This document shows, piece by piece, positions 16,808 through 25,207 of a stretch of 54,474 nt of DNA; position 1 is the first letter of the stretch, and the number at the start of each line of letters is the position of its first letter. Under the pieces are notes generated by a model. It worked only from the letters and a program-made list of their open reading frames with translations. It ran no database searches and was not told the DNA's origin. The DNA comes from Noviherbaspirillum galbum (GTDB lineage Bacteria; Pseudomonadota; Gammaproteobacteria; Burkholderiales; Burkholderiaceae_D): positions 1 through 54,474 of the forward strand of contig NZ_JAAIVB010000004.1 of the NCBI RefSeq assembly GCF_010974945.1, in the 5' to 3' direction. A program made the translations under genes and the position numbers.

Positions 16808-17116
16808 ATGAAAACCATTCTCGCGGCGATGGTCGCCGTCGCCTTCGCATCGCACGCTTATGCCCAGCAGGAAGCCACGCCTTCCGAAGTCAAGGCCCAG
16901 GGCAAGGTAGAACAGGAACAGCTCAAGGCGCAGAAAAAAGTCGACAAGGCCCTGCACAAGGAAGCCCAGGCCAATGTCGATGCCGACGCGAAGGCAACCA
17001 AGAAAAAGCTCAAGGCCCAACAGAAAGCGGACAAGGAAATCAATAATGCCACCTCCGATGTCGCCAAGGCACAGAACAAGGCAGACGTGGAAGCGGCCCG
17101 CAGCAGCGGGAAATGA
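16808..17116 (+). CDS. small Lys/Ala-rich periplasmic protein
   Basis: A 102-residue protein with a clear signal peptide (MKTILAAMVAVAFASHAYAQ, cleavage after AYA). The mature part is almost all Lys, Ala, Gln, Glu and Asp, in heptad-like helices (VEQEQLKAQKKVDKALHKEA), so it should be a highly charged helical or coiled protein of the periplasm. AAAGGA precedes the ATG. No family name is assigned with confidence. It is followed by a good hairpin terminator and so forms its own transcription unit. Confidence 0.75.
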   Translation: MKTILAAMVAVAFASHAYAQQEATPSEVKAQGKVEQEQLKAQKKVDKALHKEAQANVDADAKATKKKLKAQQKADKEINNATSDVAKAQNKADVEAARSSGK

Positions 17117-17126
17117 TCCACTTTAC

Positions 17127-17151
17127 GGCGGGCCCGGCGGCCCGCCATCTT
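17127..17151 (+). terminator. rho-independent-type terminator
   Basis: GGCGGGC (17127-17133), loop CCGGCG, GCCCGCC (17140-17146), followed by ATCTTT. It lies 11 bp behind the charged periplasmic protein gene. Confidence 0.6.
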
Positions 17152-17369
17152 TCGGGAAGAGTTTGAGAAGTCGCATTAAAGCGCATTGCGATGCGAGGCA
17201 GCGCAAGTCGCTCCGCATTACGCTTTTTCCCGAGCTTCGCCGTCCGTTTTTGCCAAGTATCTGAAACATCAGCGCTTTTCTCCAGTGGCATGCAACGTGC
17301 CTCAGGGCCGTCACGCATCGCAAGCCCGCATGCGTGACAACACTTCCTGAAGACCTACAAGGAGAACTT

Positions 17370-18515
17370 ATGCGCAACGCAAAGCCACGGCTCAACGGCC
17401 GTTTCGGCACGAAGCTGCTCGGCGTTTCCCTCGCCGCCATCATGACCTCGGCGGCGGCCCTCAGTCCCAGCCTCAGCCACGCTGCCCTCATCACGAACGG
17501 CAACTACGAACCGGCGCTGGCCGCCGATGTCATCCGCAGCCTCGGAAACATCGAGCCTGCCATCACGGTAGGTGCGCCTCCCGACTCACCGGCGCTCCAC
17601 GTCGATCCTAATGTGCCGACGTCCCCTTACTCAGGCGTGGTCAGCATCAACATCAGGTTCGATGGGCAGTCGTACATCTGCTCCGGCGCGCTGGTCGGGA
17701 CGCGCTCCGTGCTGACGGCCGGCCACTGCGTCGACACCGACGGCCAGGGGCATTACGTGAATCTCGCCAAGCCGGGCACCGACGTGCGCGTGGTCTTCAA
17801 CAGCGCGGGCGACCGCAACGCCATCATCAACGCGACCAAGGTGGCGGTGCATCCGGACTACCAGGGATTCGGCAATTGCCCGCCCGGCGTCAACAGTTTT
17901 TGCGTCAATGATGACGTGGCGGTCCTCACCCTCTCCTCGGATGCGCCCGCCACCGCGAAGCGCTACCGGATCGCCGGCGCGCCTGTCTCTGCCTCGACGC
18001 ACATCTACATGGCAGGCTATGGCACGTCGGGGACGGGGGTTGCCGGCTATACCGTGGCGCCCAGCTTCGAAGCGAAGCGCACAGGGGAAAACTACATCGA
18101 TCTGTTCGACAAGAATGACGAAGCCAACTTCACCGGAAACGACGAAGTCTGGTATGCCGACTTCGATGGCAACGGGCAGGACACGTTCTGCACGATGTTC
18201 AGTGCCTGCTCGCCGGCATTGCCGAACAACCGTGAGTCCAGTATCGGCGGCGGCGACTCGGGCGGTCCCTCTTTCATCAACTGGAATGGCGAGCCGGTGC
18301 TGGTCGGCAACAACACATTCAGCGGCTGGTTCGACGGACAGACGAAAGGCACCTTCGGCACCTACTTCGGCGGCGTCCTGCTGAATCCCTACCTGGGCTT
18401 TCTGCGCAGCGCCACGAGCGATGAGATCGTGCTCGTTCCGGAACCTGCGAGCGCGGCTCTGCTTGTATTGGGGGCAATGATGATGTCGCTGGCAAGGCGC
18501 CGCGCGCGGACCTGA
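17370..18515 (+). CDS. PEP-CTERM-anchored trypsin-like serine protease
   Basis: A 381-residue secreted protein. A signal peptide ends near SLSHA (residue ~38). The trypsin-fold catalytic triad is complete: His in LTAGHCV, Asp in NDDVAVL and Ser in GGGDSGGPS. The C terminus VPEPASAALLVLGAMMMSLARRRART is a PEP-CTERM sorting tail (motif, hydrophobic helix, basic end), which implies processing by an exosortase encoded elsewhere. AAGGAG lies ahead of the ATG. It is convergent with the Ser-rich gene. Likely an extracellular or surface protease. Confidence 0.9.
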   Translation: MRNAKPRLNGRFGTKLLGVSLAAIMTSAAALSPSLSHAALITNGNYEPALAADVIRSLGNIEPAITVGAPPDSPALHVDPNVPTSPYSGVVSINIRFDGQSYICSGALVGTRSVLTAGHCVDTDGQGHYVNLAKPGTDVRVVFNSAGDRNAIINATKVAVHPDYQGFGNCPPGVNSFCVNDDVAVLTLSSDAPATAKRYRIAGAPVSASTHIYMAGYGTSGTGVAGYTVAPSFEAKRTGENYIDLFDKNDEANFTGNDEVWYADFDGNGQDTFCTMFSACSPALPNNRESSIGGGDSGGPSFINWNGEPVLVGNNTFSGWFDGQTKGTFGTYFGGVLLNPYLGFLRSATSDEIVLVPEPASAALLVLGAMMMSLARRRART

Positions 18516-18581
18516 AGCGGGATCAGGAGGCGGCATGCCAGTCGCGGAGCACGCCGGCAGGCGTGTCCGCAAGGAGTGGCG

Positions 18582-18605
18582 CAGCGGCCCGTCACCGGGC
18601 CGCTG
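18582..18605. terminator. strong hairpin between convergent genes
   Basis: AGCGGCCCG (18583-18591), loop TCAC, CGGGCCGCT (18596-18604), extended by one C-G pair. It separates the protease gene from the leftward Ser-rich gene. No U-tract on either side, so termination is inferred from the position. Confidence 0.4.
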
Positions 18606-18621
18606 GCTGGATCGGCCTGGC

Positions 18622-19371
18622 TTATTTCGAGCCTGACGAGCCGCTGGTAGAACCGCTCGATGGGCTGGTCGACGACGAGCCCATGGAAGAGCCGGACGAA
18701 GACGATGGCATCGTCGACGAAGAGCCCGAAGTGCTGCTGTCGCTGCTGCCCGACGTGGTGCCGGAGGTCGTGCCGCTGCCGTAGGACGGGGAGGACGACG
18801 TGCTGGAGGAGCTAGGCGAGCTGGAGGAGCTGGAAGAGCTGGGCGAACTGGAAGAGCTCGACGTGTCGGATGCCCCGCTGGTGCTGCTCGAACCGCTGGA
18901 ACTCGTGTCGGTGCTGCTCGAAGAGCTCGGAGAGGTTGAGCTGCTGGAAGAGCTCGACGGGGTGGACGAGCTAGAGGGGCTGGAAGAGCTGCTGGGCGAG
19001 GACGAGCTCGACGATCCCGATCCGCTCATGCTGCTGTCGGAACCGCTGCTGGATGAACCCGAGGAGCCCGAGCTGCCACTGCTCATGCCGCTGGACGAGC
19101 CGGAGCTGCTGGAAGGCGGAGCGGAAGTGTCGTTGCTGGACGTGCTCATGCCTGAACCGGAGCTGCCCGAGCTACCGGAGCTGCTCGAAGGCGAAGTGGC
19201 ATTGGTCGTCGTGGTAGTCACGGTCGTGTTGGCGGACGAACTCGGGGAGCTGGGCGCGGTTGCGCTGCTCTTGGACGGATCGTTCGTCGTGGTGGTGGTC
19301 GTGGTCTGGCTGAACGCCGCGCTTGCGGTCCCCAACAGAGAAACAAAGATAGCTAAAGGCAATTTCTTCAT
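18622..19371 (-). CDS. secreted Ser-rich low-complexity protein
   Basis: A 249-residue protein starting MKKLPLAIFVSLLGTASAAF, a clear signal peptide, with AAGGAG ahead of the ATG at 19371. The mature chain begins with a poly-Thr run and is then almost wholly Ser with Gly, Thr, Pro and a few Asp, and no recognisable fold. Such chains are extended and, in some systems, O-glycosylated; an envelope or matrix role is a guess. The DNA is a long imperfect TCG/AGC-type repeat prone to length change. The complementary strand is open but encodes only Glu/Leu repeats as a by-product. Confidence 0.75.
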   Translation of the reverse strand: MKKLPLAIFVSLLGTASAAFSQTTTTTTTNDPSKSSATAPSSPSSSANTTVTTTTTNATSPSSSSGSSGSSGSGMSTSSNDTSAPPSSSSGSSSGMSSGSSGSSGSSSSGSDSSMSGSGSSSSSSPSSSSSPSSSSTPSSSSSSSTSPSSSSSTDTSSSGSSSTSGASDTSSSSSSPSSSSSSSSPSSSSTSSSPSYGSGTTSGTTSGSSDSSTSGSSSTMPSSSSGSSMGSSSTSPSSGSTSGSSGSK

Positions 19372-19579
19372 GTTCACTCCTTGTATGTGTGCGCTGGCGT
19401 CAGCGCCTCGAACGATAAATGACTGGAAACCGTTAGATGCACAAAAGTTGGTAGGTTCATATCTTTTTGTGACAATTTTTCCTGGACAATCTGCCCGCAA
19501 GCAAATCGTTGTCAACCTAAGCGCTGCGGGACGGTCATAAACTGAAGCCAGTCGACATTCGTATGTTTCACCCGGCCTC

Positions 19580-20866
19580 ATGAACACCGCTCCGATTCCT
19601 GAAGACATCGATCCCAGCCTGCCGGCATTCGTTCATGGAAGGCGACGGCGCGACCAATTTTCCTTTCCCGGAACTAACTCCGGCACCCGCGTCCTGCTCG
19701 TCGATGATCAGCGGCTGGTTGCCGCCGCACTGAAAAAAATGCTGGAAGGAGCGAAGGAAATCGAACTCTTCGCCGTCACGAATGCCGCGGACGCCATGGA
19801 GGCCATCATTTCCTTCAGGCCGACCGTCATCCTTCAGGACTTGTTCATGCCGGATGCGGATGGACTGGCCCTCGTGCACCGATACAGAAACATGGAAGAA
19901 GCCAGCGCAGTGCCGGTGCTCGTGCTGTCTTCGGAAGAAGACCCGAATACCAAGGCCATGGCGTTTTCCCGGGGAGCTAATGATTACCTGATCAAGCTGC
20001 CGGCCGCCGCGGAAATGATTGCCCGCATCCGATATCACTCGGCTGCCTACCAGCATCATCTCGAGCGTGACGCGGCTTACCGCCAGCTCAGCCGCGAACT
20101 CGAAATGGCGAGGTCGATGCAGCTCGGCTTGCTTCCGGAACCGGCCAGGCTGGGCGCGGTTCGCTTCGAATGGCTTTTCCAGGCGTCGAGTTATGTCGGC
20201 GGAGACTGCTTCGATTATTTCATGGTGGGCGACCGCCACGTCTGCTTCTACCTGGCGGACATCTCCGGCCATGGCGTGAGCGCCGCCATGCTGGCATTCA
20301 GCCTGCAGCACCAGATGCGCGCCGCGACGCATCGCATGACGCGGCTGGTGACGGAAACGACGAGCGACATAGGCAGGGCCGCGGAAATCGTGATGCAGGA
20401 CGTTAACCAGCGCTTCCTGCGGATGCCCGATACCAGCCTGTACCTGACGCTGGCCTTCGGGCTGATCGAGCAGGACACCGGCCTCGCCGCAGTCGCGACG
20501 GCGGGTCACCCGCCGGCACTGGTGACGGCCATGCCCGGAGGCGACATCATTCATGCCGGCGTGCCGGGCGTTCCGATCGGCATCCTGCGCGATCCGGAGT
20601 TCGAGGCAAGCACGGTAAAGCTCGAGCCGGGAAGCCGGATCTTCCTTTACTCGGACGGCATCACCGAAACGGAGAACGCACGGCATGAAGCATTCGGTCA
20701 GCAGCGTCTCGAAGCGCTGCTGACCAACAAGGAAATGCATGGCCGTCCGCTGGCGCACGTCCGGCAGGCGCTCGGGGATACGCTGCGGGCGTGGCGGGGC
20801 GCCCGCCATTCCTTCGAGGATGACGTGACTTTCCTTGCCATGGAGTTTGGCATTGCCGGAAAATAA
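19580..20866 (+). CDS. response regulator with RsbU/SpoIIE-type PP2C phosphatase
   Basis: A 428-residue cytosolic protein. Residues ~35-155 form a receiver domain (VLLVDDQ; phospho-acceptor Asp 87 in LQDLFMPD; the Lys in LIKLPA). After a helical linker, residues ~195-425 form a PP2C-type phosphatase of the SpoIIE/RsbU class, with metal-binding Asp residues in GGDCFDYF, DISGHGVSAAM, SDGITE and EDDVTFLAM. Such proteins dephosphorylate an anti-anti-sigma factor in partner switching. No STAS or anti-sigma kinase gene is next to it, so the partner is elsewhere. Confidence 0.88.
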   Translation: MNTAPIPEDIDPSLPAFVHGRRRRDQFSFPGTNSGTRVLLVDDQRLVAAALKKMLEGAKEIELFAVTNAADAMEAIISFRPTVILQDLFMPDADGLALVHRYRNMEEASAVPVLVLSSEEDPNTKAMAFSRGANDYLIKLPAAAEMIARIRYHSAAYQHHLERDAAYRQLSRELEMARSMQLGLLPEPARLGAVRFEWLFQASSYVGGDCFDYFMVGDRHVCFYLADISGHGVSAAMLAFSLQHQMRAATHRMTRLVTETTSDIGRAAEIVMQDVNQRFLRMPDTSLYLTLAFGLIEQDTGLAAVATAGHPPALVTAMPGGDIIHAGVPGVPIGILRDPEFEASTVKLEPGSRIFLYSDGITETENARHEAFGQQRLEALLTNKEMHGRPLAHVRQALGDTLRAWRGARHSFEDDVTFLAMEFGIAGK

Positions 20867-20884
20867 AGCGGCAAATTCAGCCCG

Positions 20885-21937
20885 CTAGGCGATCTTTTCC
20901 AAGGAATAGGTTGCCTCCACGTCTCCCACGTTCCGGCCCGCGGCATTGATCAAGGGGATGCGGCCGTAACGCTCCAGCAATGCCCTGCCCTCGCCTTGCA
21001 GCAACCCCAGCTGGGACAGGGCGGAAACGGTAGCGGTCTGCGCGGCACGGTTATTCCCGTCGACGATTTTCACGGCGATGCCGATGCCGCGCGAGCGGAT
21101 GCCGATCAGCTGGACACCATCCGCACCAACCTTCGTCACCCAGTCGCCACCGCCAGCCTGCATGTAATACAGGTCGCTGCGGTTTTCACCGGAAACCAGA
21201 TCCGGGCGCGCGACCATGGCGTCGCGCAGGTCGCCCATCGCGGCGCCATACTTGGCATCGTTGCTGCCCTGGGCAAGCCGGGCGTAGAGCCAGGCAAGCC
21301 GGGACAAGGGCATGGCGAAGTTCGGCGCCGAACATCCATCCATCCCCATCGGCAAATCTTTCTGTTCCAGGCCGGTCAGGTCGGAAAGCATGGACCGGAT
21401 GCGTTGCTGGAGCGGATGGGCGGGATCGACGTAATCGGCGAAGGAAACGTCGTGCAACCGGCACCAGGCGAGAAAGCCGGCATGCTTGCCGGAGCAGTTA
21501 TGGTGCACCTGCGACCACTTGCCGTCGGCCGGCGGCGTCTTGCCGAGCGCCTCGTAGAACATCGGCGCGTGGCAACCGCATTGCAGGTGCGTCTCGTCGC
21601 ATCCTGCCTTGCCGAGCAGGCCGCGAACCACCGCGATGTGCTTGTCTTCCGCATTGTGGCTGGCGCACATGAGGGCCAGTTCCGCCGGGTCGAGGCCAAG
21701 CCGCGCCGGCCCGTCGTCGAGCATGAATGGCAAGGCCTGGAAGGGTTTGAGCGTGGAGCGCGTGAAGACCGGGTAATGGGGATCGCCGGCTTGCCAAAGG
21801 ATGTTGCCGCGGATGTCGACCACGACCGCCGAGCCGAGGTGGACGTTTTCGACATGGACCGCGCCTTCATCGGCGCTTCCGACGGCGCCATTGGAAAGAT
21901 AGCCGCGCGTGGTATGAACGAGTGGAATCGCTTGCAT
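20885..21937 (-). CDS. asparaginase (Rhizobium etli type)
   Basis: A 350-residue protein of the thermolabile, R. etli-type L-asparaginase family, unrelated in sequence to the E. coli enzymes. Recognised by RGYLSNGAV near the start, FTRSTLKPFQALP (with the conserved Ser-Thr-Leu-Lys), CASHNAEDKH, HNCSGKHAGFLAWC and MGMDGCSAPNFAMPL. It hydrolyses asparagine to aspartate and ammonia. No signal peptide. It is convergent with the RsbU-like gene, leaving 18 bp between stops. Confidence 0.87.
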   Translation of the reverse strand: MQAIPLVHTTRGYLSNGAVGSADEGAVHVENVHLGSAVVVDIRGNILWQAGDPHYPVFTRSTLKPFQALPFMLDDGPARLGLDPAELALMCASHNAEDKHIAVVRGLLGKAGCDETHLQCGCHAPMFYEALGKTPPADGKWSQVHHNCSGKHAGFLAWCRLHDVSFADYVDPAHPLQQRIRSMLSDLTGLEQKDLPMGMDGCSAPNFAMPLSRLAWLYARLAQGSNDAKYGAAMGDLRDAMVARPDLVSGENRSDLYYMQAGGGDWVTKVGADGVQLIGIRSRGIGIAVKIVDGNNRAAQTATVSALSQLGLLQGEGRALLERYGRIPLINAAGRNVGDVEATYSLEKIA

Positions 21938-22019
21938 GCATGAGTCCGGATGAGATCGAGCAGCCTACTCTAACGCAGGACATTCCCGCGCGCAAACGGT
22001 GACTCCGACAGCCGGCGCC

Positions 22020-24275
22020 TCAACCGGCCGCCCTCGACGCAATCATTGCCGGAATGCCGCTGCGGGCGTTCGCCCGCGCTGCCAGATCGCGTTCGATGCC
22101 GTTCGCATGTTCGTGGTCCCAGGCGAGCACCCTCGGCGTCATCAGCCGGTGCCACAGCGGCGGCACCAAGGCAATGATGATGGTCGTGAGATAGCCGCCG
22201 ATCATCATCGGCGCTTCGCGGCACGGCCTCAAGTCCTGGTATGGAACCTCGCCCTGGGCATGGTGATGCGAATGGCGGGTCAGGTTGAACATGCTCCACG
22301 AACTCAGGCGCTTGTTCGTATTCCAGGAATGACGCACCGCGACCGGCGTGTCCGGATGGCGCACCAGTCCGTAGTGCTCCATGTAATTGACGATTTCCAG
22401 CAAGGACTTGCCCCACAGGCCGCAGAGGATGAAGAAGCCTGCGGCCTTCCAGCCGCCGATCCATGCGGCGGCGCTGAGCAGAGCAACACTCATCAAGTAG
22501 CCGCGCAGCACGGCGTTACGCCAGCCGAGCACCGGAAAGCCCTTGCGCGCGAGGCGGCGGGCCTCGATCCTCCAGGCGCTGACGTTGCCCTTGATGGTCG
22601 AGGCGAGGATGTGGTGGTAGACGTTGCGGCCCCGGGGCGCGGTCGCAGGGTCGTTCTCGGTCGCGACATAACGATGATGACCGTGCACATGCTCGATGGC
22701 GAAGACGGTATCGAAGCTGAACGCCAGCAGCCAGCGGCCGATCAGCATCGAGACCGGATCCCAGGTGCGATGCGTCAGTTCGTGGCCGGTGATCGTTCCC
22801 ACCATGCCTATCACCAGTCCCATGTAGAACACCAGCGAGACATGGTCGCCGAAGCCGGTCGCGTCACGCGCGGCGATGACGTCATAGCCGGTCAGGCCGG
22901 CCACCCATTGCCCGAAGCCGAAGGGATCGCCCGGGCTGACGTGCCAGACCGCGGCGAAGGAAATGATCAGCAGCAATGGCAGCGCCAGCCAAAGTTGCAC
23001 CGTCAGGATACCGGGATGCCTGAAGCGCGGCGTGGACAGATCATCGCCGCAGATCGCATCGCCCACCACGTAAAACGCGGTCATTCCCCATAAGGCGAAG
23101 GTGATCGCCGGTCCGCCGGCAAGGATGGCCACCAGGGCGGCCAGGCTGGAACCATGGAAAAGGAAGAACTTGAGGTAATGGAGCATGCCGGCGGGATTGC
23201 CGGAAGTAACTGGCTCGCCGGTTGCAACGTTTTCGCGGAAGGCAGCCGCGTCTCCTTGCCGTTCATGCCTCGCCAGGAAGCGGTCGGCATGGATGTGCGC
23301 CGGTGGAATGCCTTGGCCTTCGAGCAGCGGGACCGCATGGTCGATCATTCCCGGCGGTCCGCAAAGATAGGCATGCGCACCGGGCTGAACCACCTCGGGA
23401 ATCCTTTCCGTCACGCGGCCGCGCTCGCCTTGCCAGGATGAGGACGCAGGTTCCTCGGACAGCACTGGGATGAAGCGGAAAGGCGCTTGCCATTGCCGCT
23501 GTATCTCCGCGATCTCGTCGAGCGCGTACAGGTCGCATTGCTCGCGCGCGCCGAACAGCAAGGTCGCGGGGCGGTCCGCTCCGGCGATCGCGGCCTGCTT
23601 GAGCATGGCCAGGATGGGCGCCAGGCCGCTGCCGCCCGCCACCATGAGCAAAGGCGCGGTGCCCGGCCTCAGCCAGAAGTTGCCGTTCGGCCCAATGACC
23701 GAGACCTGCCTGCCAATGAACTCATCGTTGCAGAGACATTCCGACAGTTGACCGCCGGGAACCTGGCGCACGGTGAAGCTGACGACGCCATCGGCCTGCA
23801 TCGGCGTGGAAAAGGAGTAAGGACGCGTTACATCCGGCATGACATCGAGGCACAGTTCCGCGAATTGCCCGGCGGCATAATAAATGCCTTCATCCAGTTG
23901 CACGCGGACGCGGCAGATGTCACGTGCCAGCCTGTCCTGCGAAACGATCGTTCCACCCATGCGATGTGCGGAGGAATGCGGCGGCATCTCGACCTCCAGG
24001 GCGAGGTCGGTCCTGGCGACGCTCTGGCAGGCAAGGATGTAACCCTGGCGGCATTCCTCGTCCGTGAGGATGTATCCCGATTCCGTCAGCTCGCGGACTT
24101 CCCCCCGGACCAGCCGGCACTTGCAGGTGCCGCAACCGCCGACCCGGCAGCTGTTCGGAAACGGCACGCCGGCGCGCAGCGCCGCCTGCAGCAGGGTTTC
24201 CCGGTCGTTGGCCTCGACGTCCCGGCCGTTGATGGCAACCACCGACGGGCGTCGCCGCGACAGGAACCGCAACAT
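22020..24275 (-). CDS. three-domain fusion: 2Fe-2S ferredoxin, FAD/NAD reductase, AlkB-type membrane hydroxylase
   Basis: 751 residues. Residues 1-95 are a plant-type ferredoxin with cluster ligands Cys 43, 48, 51 and 83. Residues ~105-335 are a ferredoxin-NADP reductase-like module (RPYSFSTP at 151-158 for FAD, GGSGLAPILAML at 214-225 and CGPPGM at 305-310 for the pyridine nucleotide). Residues ~365-720 are a membrane di-iron hydroxylase of the AlkB/XylM/desaturase superfamily: HELTH 498-502, EHVHGHH 528-534, NYMEHYG 630-636, RHSHHH 667-672. The NYMEHYG motif favours AlkB-type hydroxylation. The whole electron chain is thus in one chain. GGAGGAG precedes the ATG. It is divergent from the carotenoid operon; substrate unknown (alkane, fatty acid or terpenoid). 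Confidence 0.9.
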   Translation of the reverse strand: MLRFLSRRRPSVVAINGRDVEANDRETLLQAALRAGVPFPNSCRVGGCGTCKCRLVRGEVRELTESGYILTDEECRQGYILACQSVARTDLALEVEMPPHSSAHRMGGTIVSQDRLARDICRVRVQLDEGIYYAAGQFAELCLDVMPDVTRPYSFSTPMQADGVVSFTVRQVPGGQLSECLCNDEFIGRQVSVIGPNGNFWLRPGTAPLLMVAGGSGLAPILAMLKQAAIAGADRPATLLFGAREQCDLYALDEIAEIQRQWQAPFRFIPVLSEEPASSSWQGERGRVTERIPEVVQPGAHAYLCGPPGMIDHAVPLLEGQGIPPAHIHADRFLARHERQGDAAAFRENVATGEPVTSGNPAGMLHYLKFFLFHGSSLAALVAILAGGPAITFALWGMTAFYVVGDAICGDDLSTPRFRHPGILTVQLWLALPLLLIISFAAVWHVSPGDPFGFGQWVAGLTGYDVIAARDATGFGDHVSLVFYMGLVIGMVGTITGHELTHRTWDPVSMLIGRWLLAFSFDTVFAIEHVHGHHRYVATENDPATAPRGRNVYHHILASTIKGNVSAWRIEARRLARKGFPVLGWRNAVLRGYLMSVALLSAAAWIGGWKAAGFFILCGLWGKSLLEIVNYMEHYGLVRHPDTPVAVRHSWNTNKRLSSWSMFNLTRHSHHHAQGEVPYQDLRPCREAPMMIGGYLTTIIIALVPPLWHRLMTPRVLAWDHEHANGIERDLAARANARSGIPAMIASRAAG

Positions 24276-24490
24276 ATTCTCCTCCTGGCGGGCCTAGCAA
24301 CCCTGCCTGATCTGTTTTTGCCATTGTAGCGAGAAGCGGGCTGGCGTAGGCAGGGCGATCATGACTTTGCAGGACCTTGCCGGAAAGACGAACGTTACCG
24401 CGCGGCGACAAACCACTGGCGGCGGGCAGGCCCATGTCTCGGGCAAAGCCTGACCAAACTTGATGCAAATCGGATTCGCTTCATTCTTCG

Positions 24491-24519
24491 CCGACACGGA
24501 TCCGGCATGCCTTTAAGAT
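24491..24519 (+). promoter_or_regulatory. possible promoter of the crt operon
   Basis: CCGACA (24491-24496), a 17 bp spacer and TAAGAT (24514-24519) lie about 125 bp ahead of crtZ. The match to sigma-70 consensus is partial. The rest of the 368 bp divergent region (24276-24643) holds the dyad at 24541 and, leftward, a TACAAT box (about 24325-24330) for the fusion gene; no further gene is seen in it. Confidence 0.35.
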
Positions 24520-24540
24520 GAAACACGCTGTCCACGCGCG

Positions 24541-24560
24541 GGCGGGAGACGTCTCGCGCC
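24541..24560. promoter_or_regulatory. 20 bp dyad in the crt operon leader
   Basis: GGCGGGAGACGTCTCGCGCC: a perfect 10 bp palindrome GAGACGTCTC extended by GGCG/CGCC arms after one mismatch. It would sit just downstream of the proposed transcription start and could be an operator or an RNA hairpin. No regulator gene is adjacent. Confidence 0.4.
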
Positions 24561-24643
24561 GCGGCAATCCGCCAGGAGAATCTTCCTTTTACAACCTTGT
24601 CGTCCACGGTGCCTTTCCGTAGCCGACCCGCAGGCTCGCAGAC

Positions 24644-25207
24644 ATGAACTTCCATTGGGTGCTTATCCTGCCCGTGACGCTGGTGGCGATGGAGTTTGCC
24701 GTGACGCTTTTCCACAAGCACGTCATGCACGGCATCGGGTGGACTTGGCATGCATCGCATCACGCGCCGGCCGCGCAGGCGAATGCCGGGCGGCCGTCTT
24801 CGGGCTGGGAAAGGAACGACTGGTTCGCGGTCGTCTTCACGCTTGCGACGATTGCCTTCTTTGCGGTCGTTCCTCCCTTCGGCGCGCTCTGGTGGGTGGC
24901 ATTCGGCATCACCTTGTACGGCTTGCTCTATGGCATCCTGCACGACGGCATCACGCATCGCCGCCTCGCCGGCTGGGGTTTCACCTGGCAGCCCCGGCAA
25001 GCCTACCTGCGCCGGCTGATCGCCGCACACCGCATGCATCATGCGGTCCATACCCGCGAGGACGGTGTCTCTTTCGGCTTCCTGTATGCACCTCCTGTGG
25101 AAACGCTGAAGCAGGAACTCAAGGAGCAGCTCAGTCGGCAACGGGAACGATCGCCTTTCGCGCAACGCGAACCGGCGCCCGGCCAGACCACGCGGAACAT
25201 CGAATGA
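24644..25207 (+). CDS. crtZ: beta-carotene 3-hydroxylase CrtZ
   Basis: A 187-residue integral membrane protein. The four His clusters of CrtZ are present: HKHVMH (24-29), WHASHH (35-40), HDGITH (100-105) and HRMHHAVH (129-136). It hydroxylates the 3 and 3' positions of beta-ionone rings, turning beta-carotene into zeaxanthin and canthaxanthin into astaxanthin. It is the first gene of a six-gene operon; its stop overlaps the crtW start by 4 bp. The C-terminal 40 residues are polar and look like a short tail. Confidence 0.93.
   Translation: MNFHWVLILPVTLVAMEFAVTLFHKHVMHGIGWTWHASHHAPAAQANAGRPSSGWERNDWFAVVFTLATIAFFAVVPPFGALWWVAFGITLYGLLYGILHDGITHRRLAGWGFTWQPRQAYLRRLIAAHRMHHAVHTREDGVSFGFLYAPPVETLKQELKEQLSRQRERSPFAQREPAPGQTTRNIE

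Noticed and set aside
18800-19540. A 246-codon rightward frame of Glu/Leu repeats
   Set aside because: It is the complement of the Ser-rich gene's repeat; no ribosome-binding site or signal peptide, whereas the leftward frame has both.
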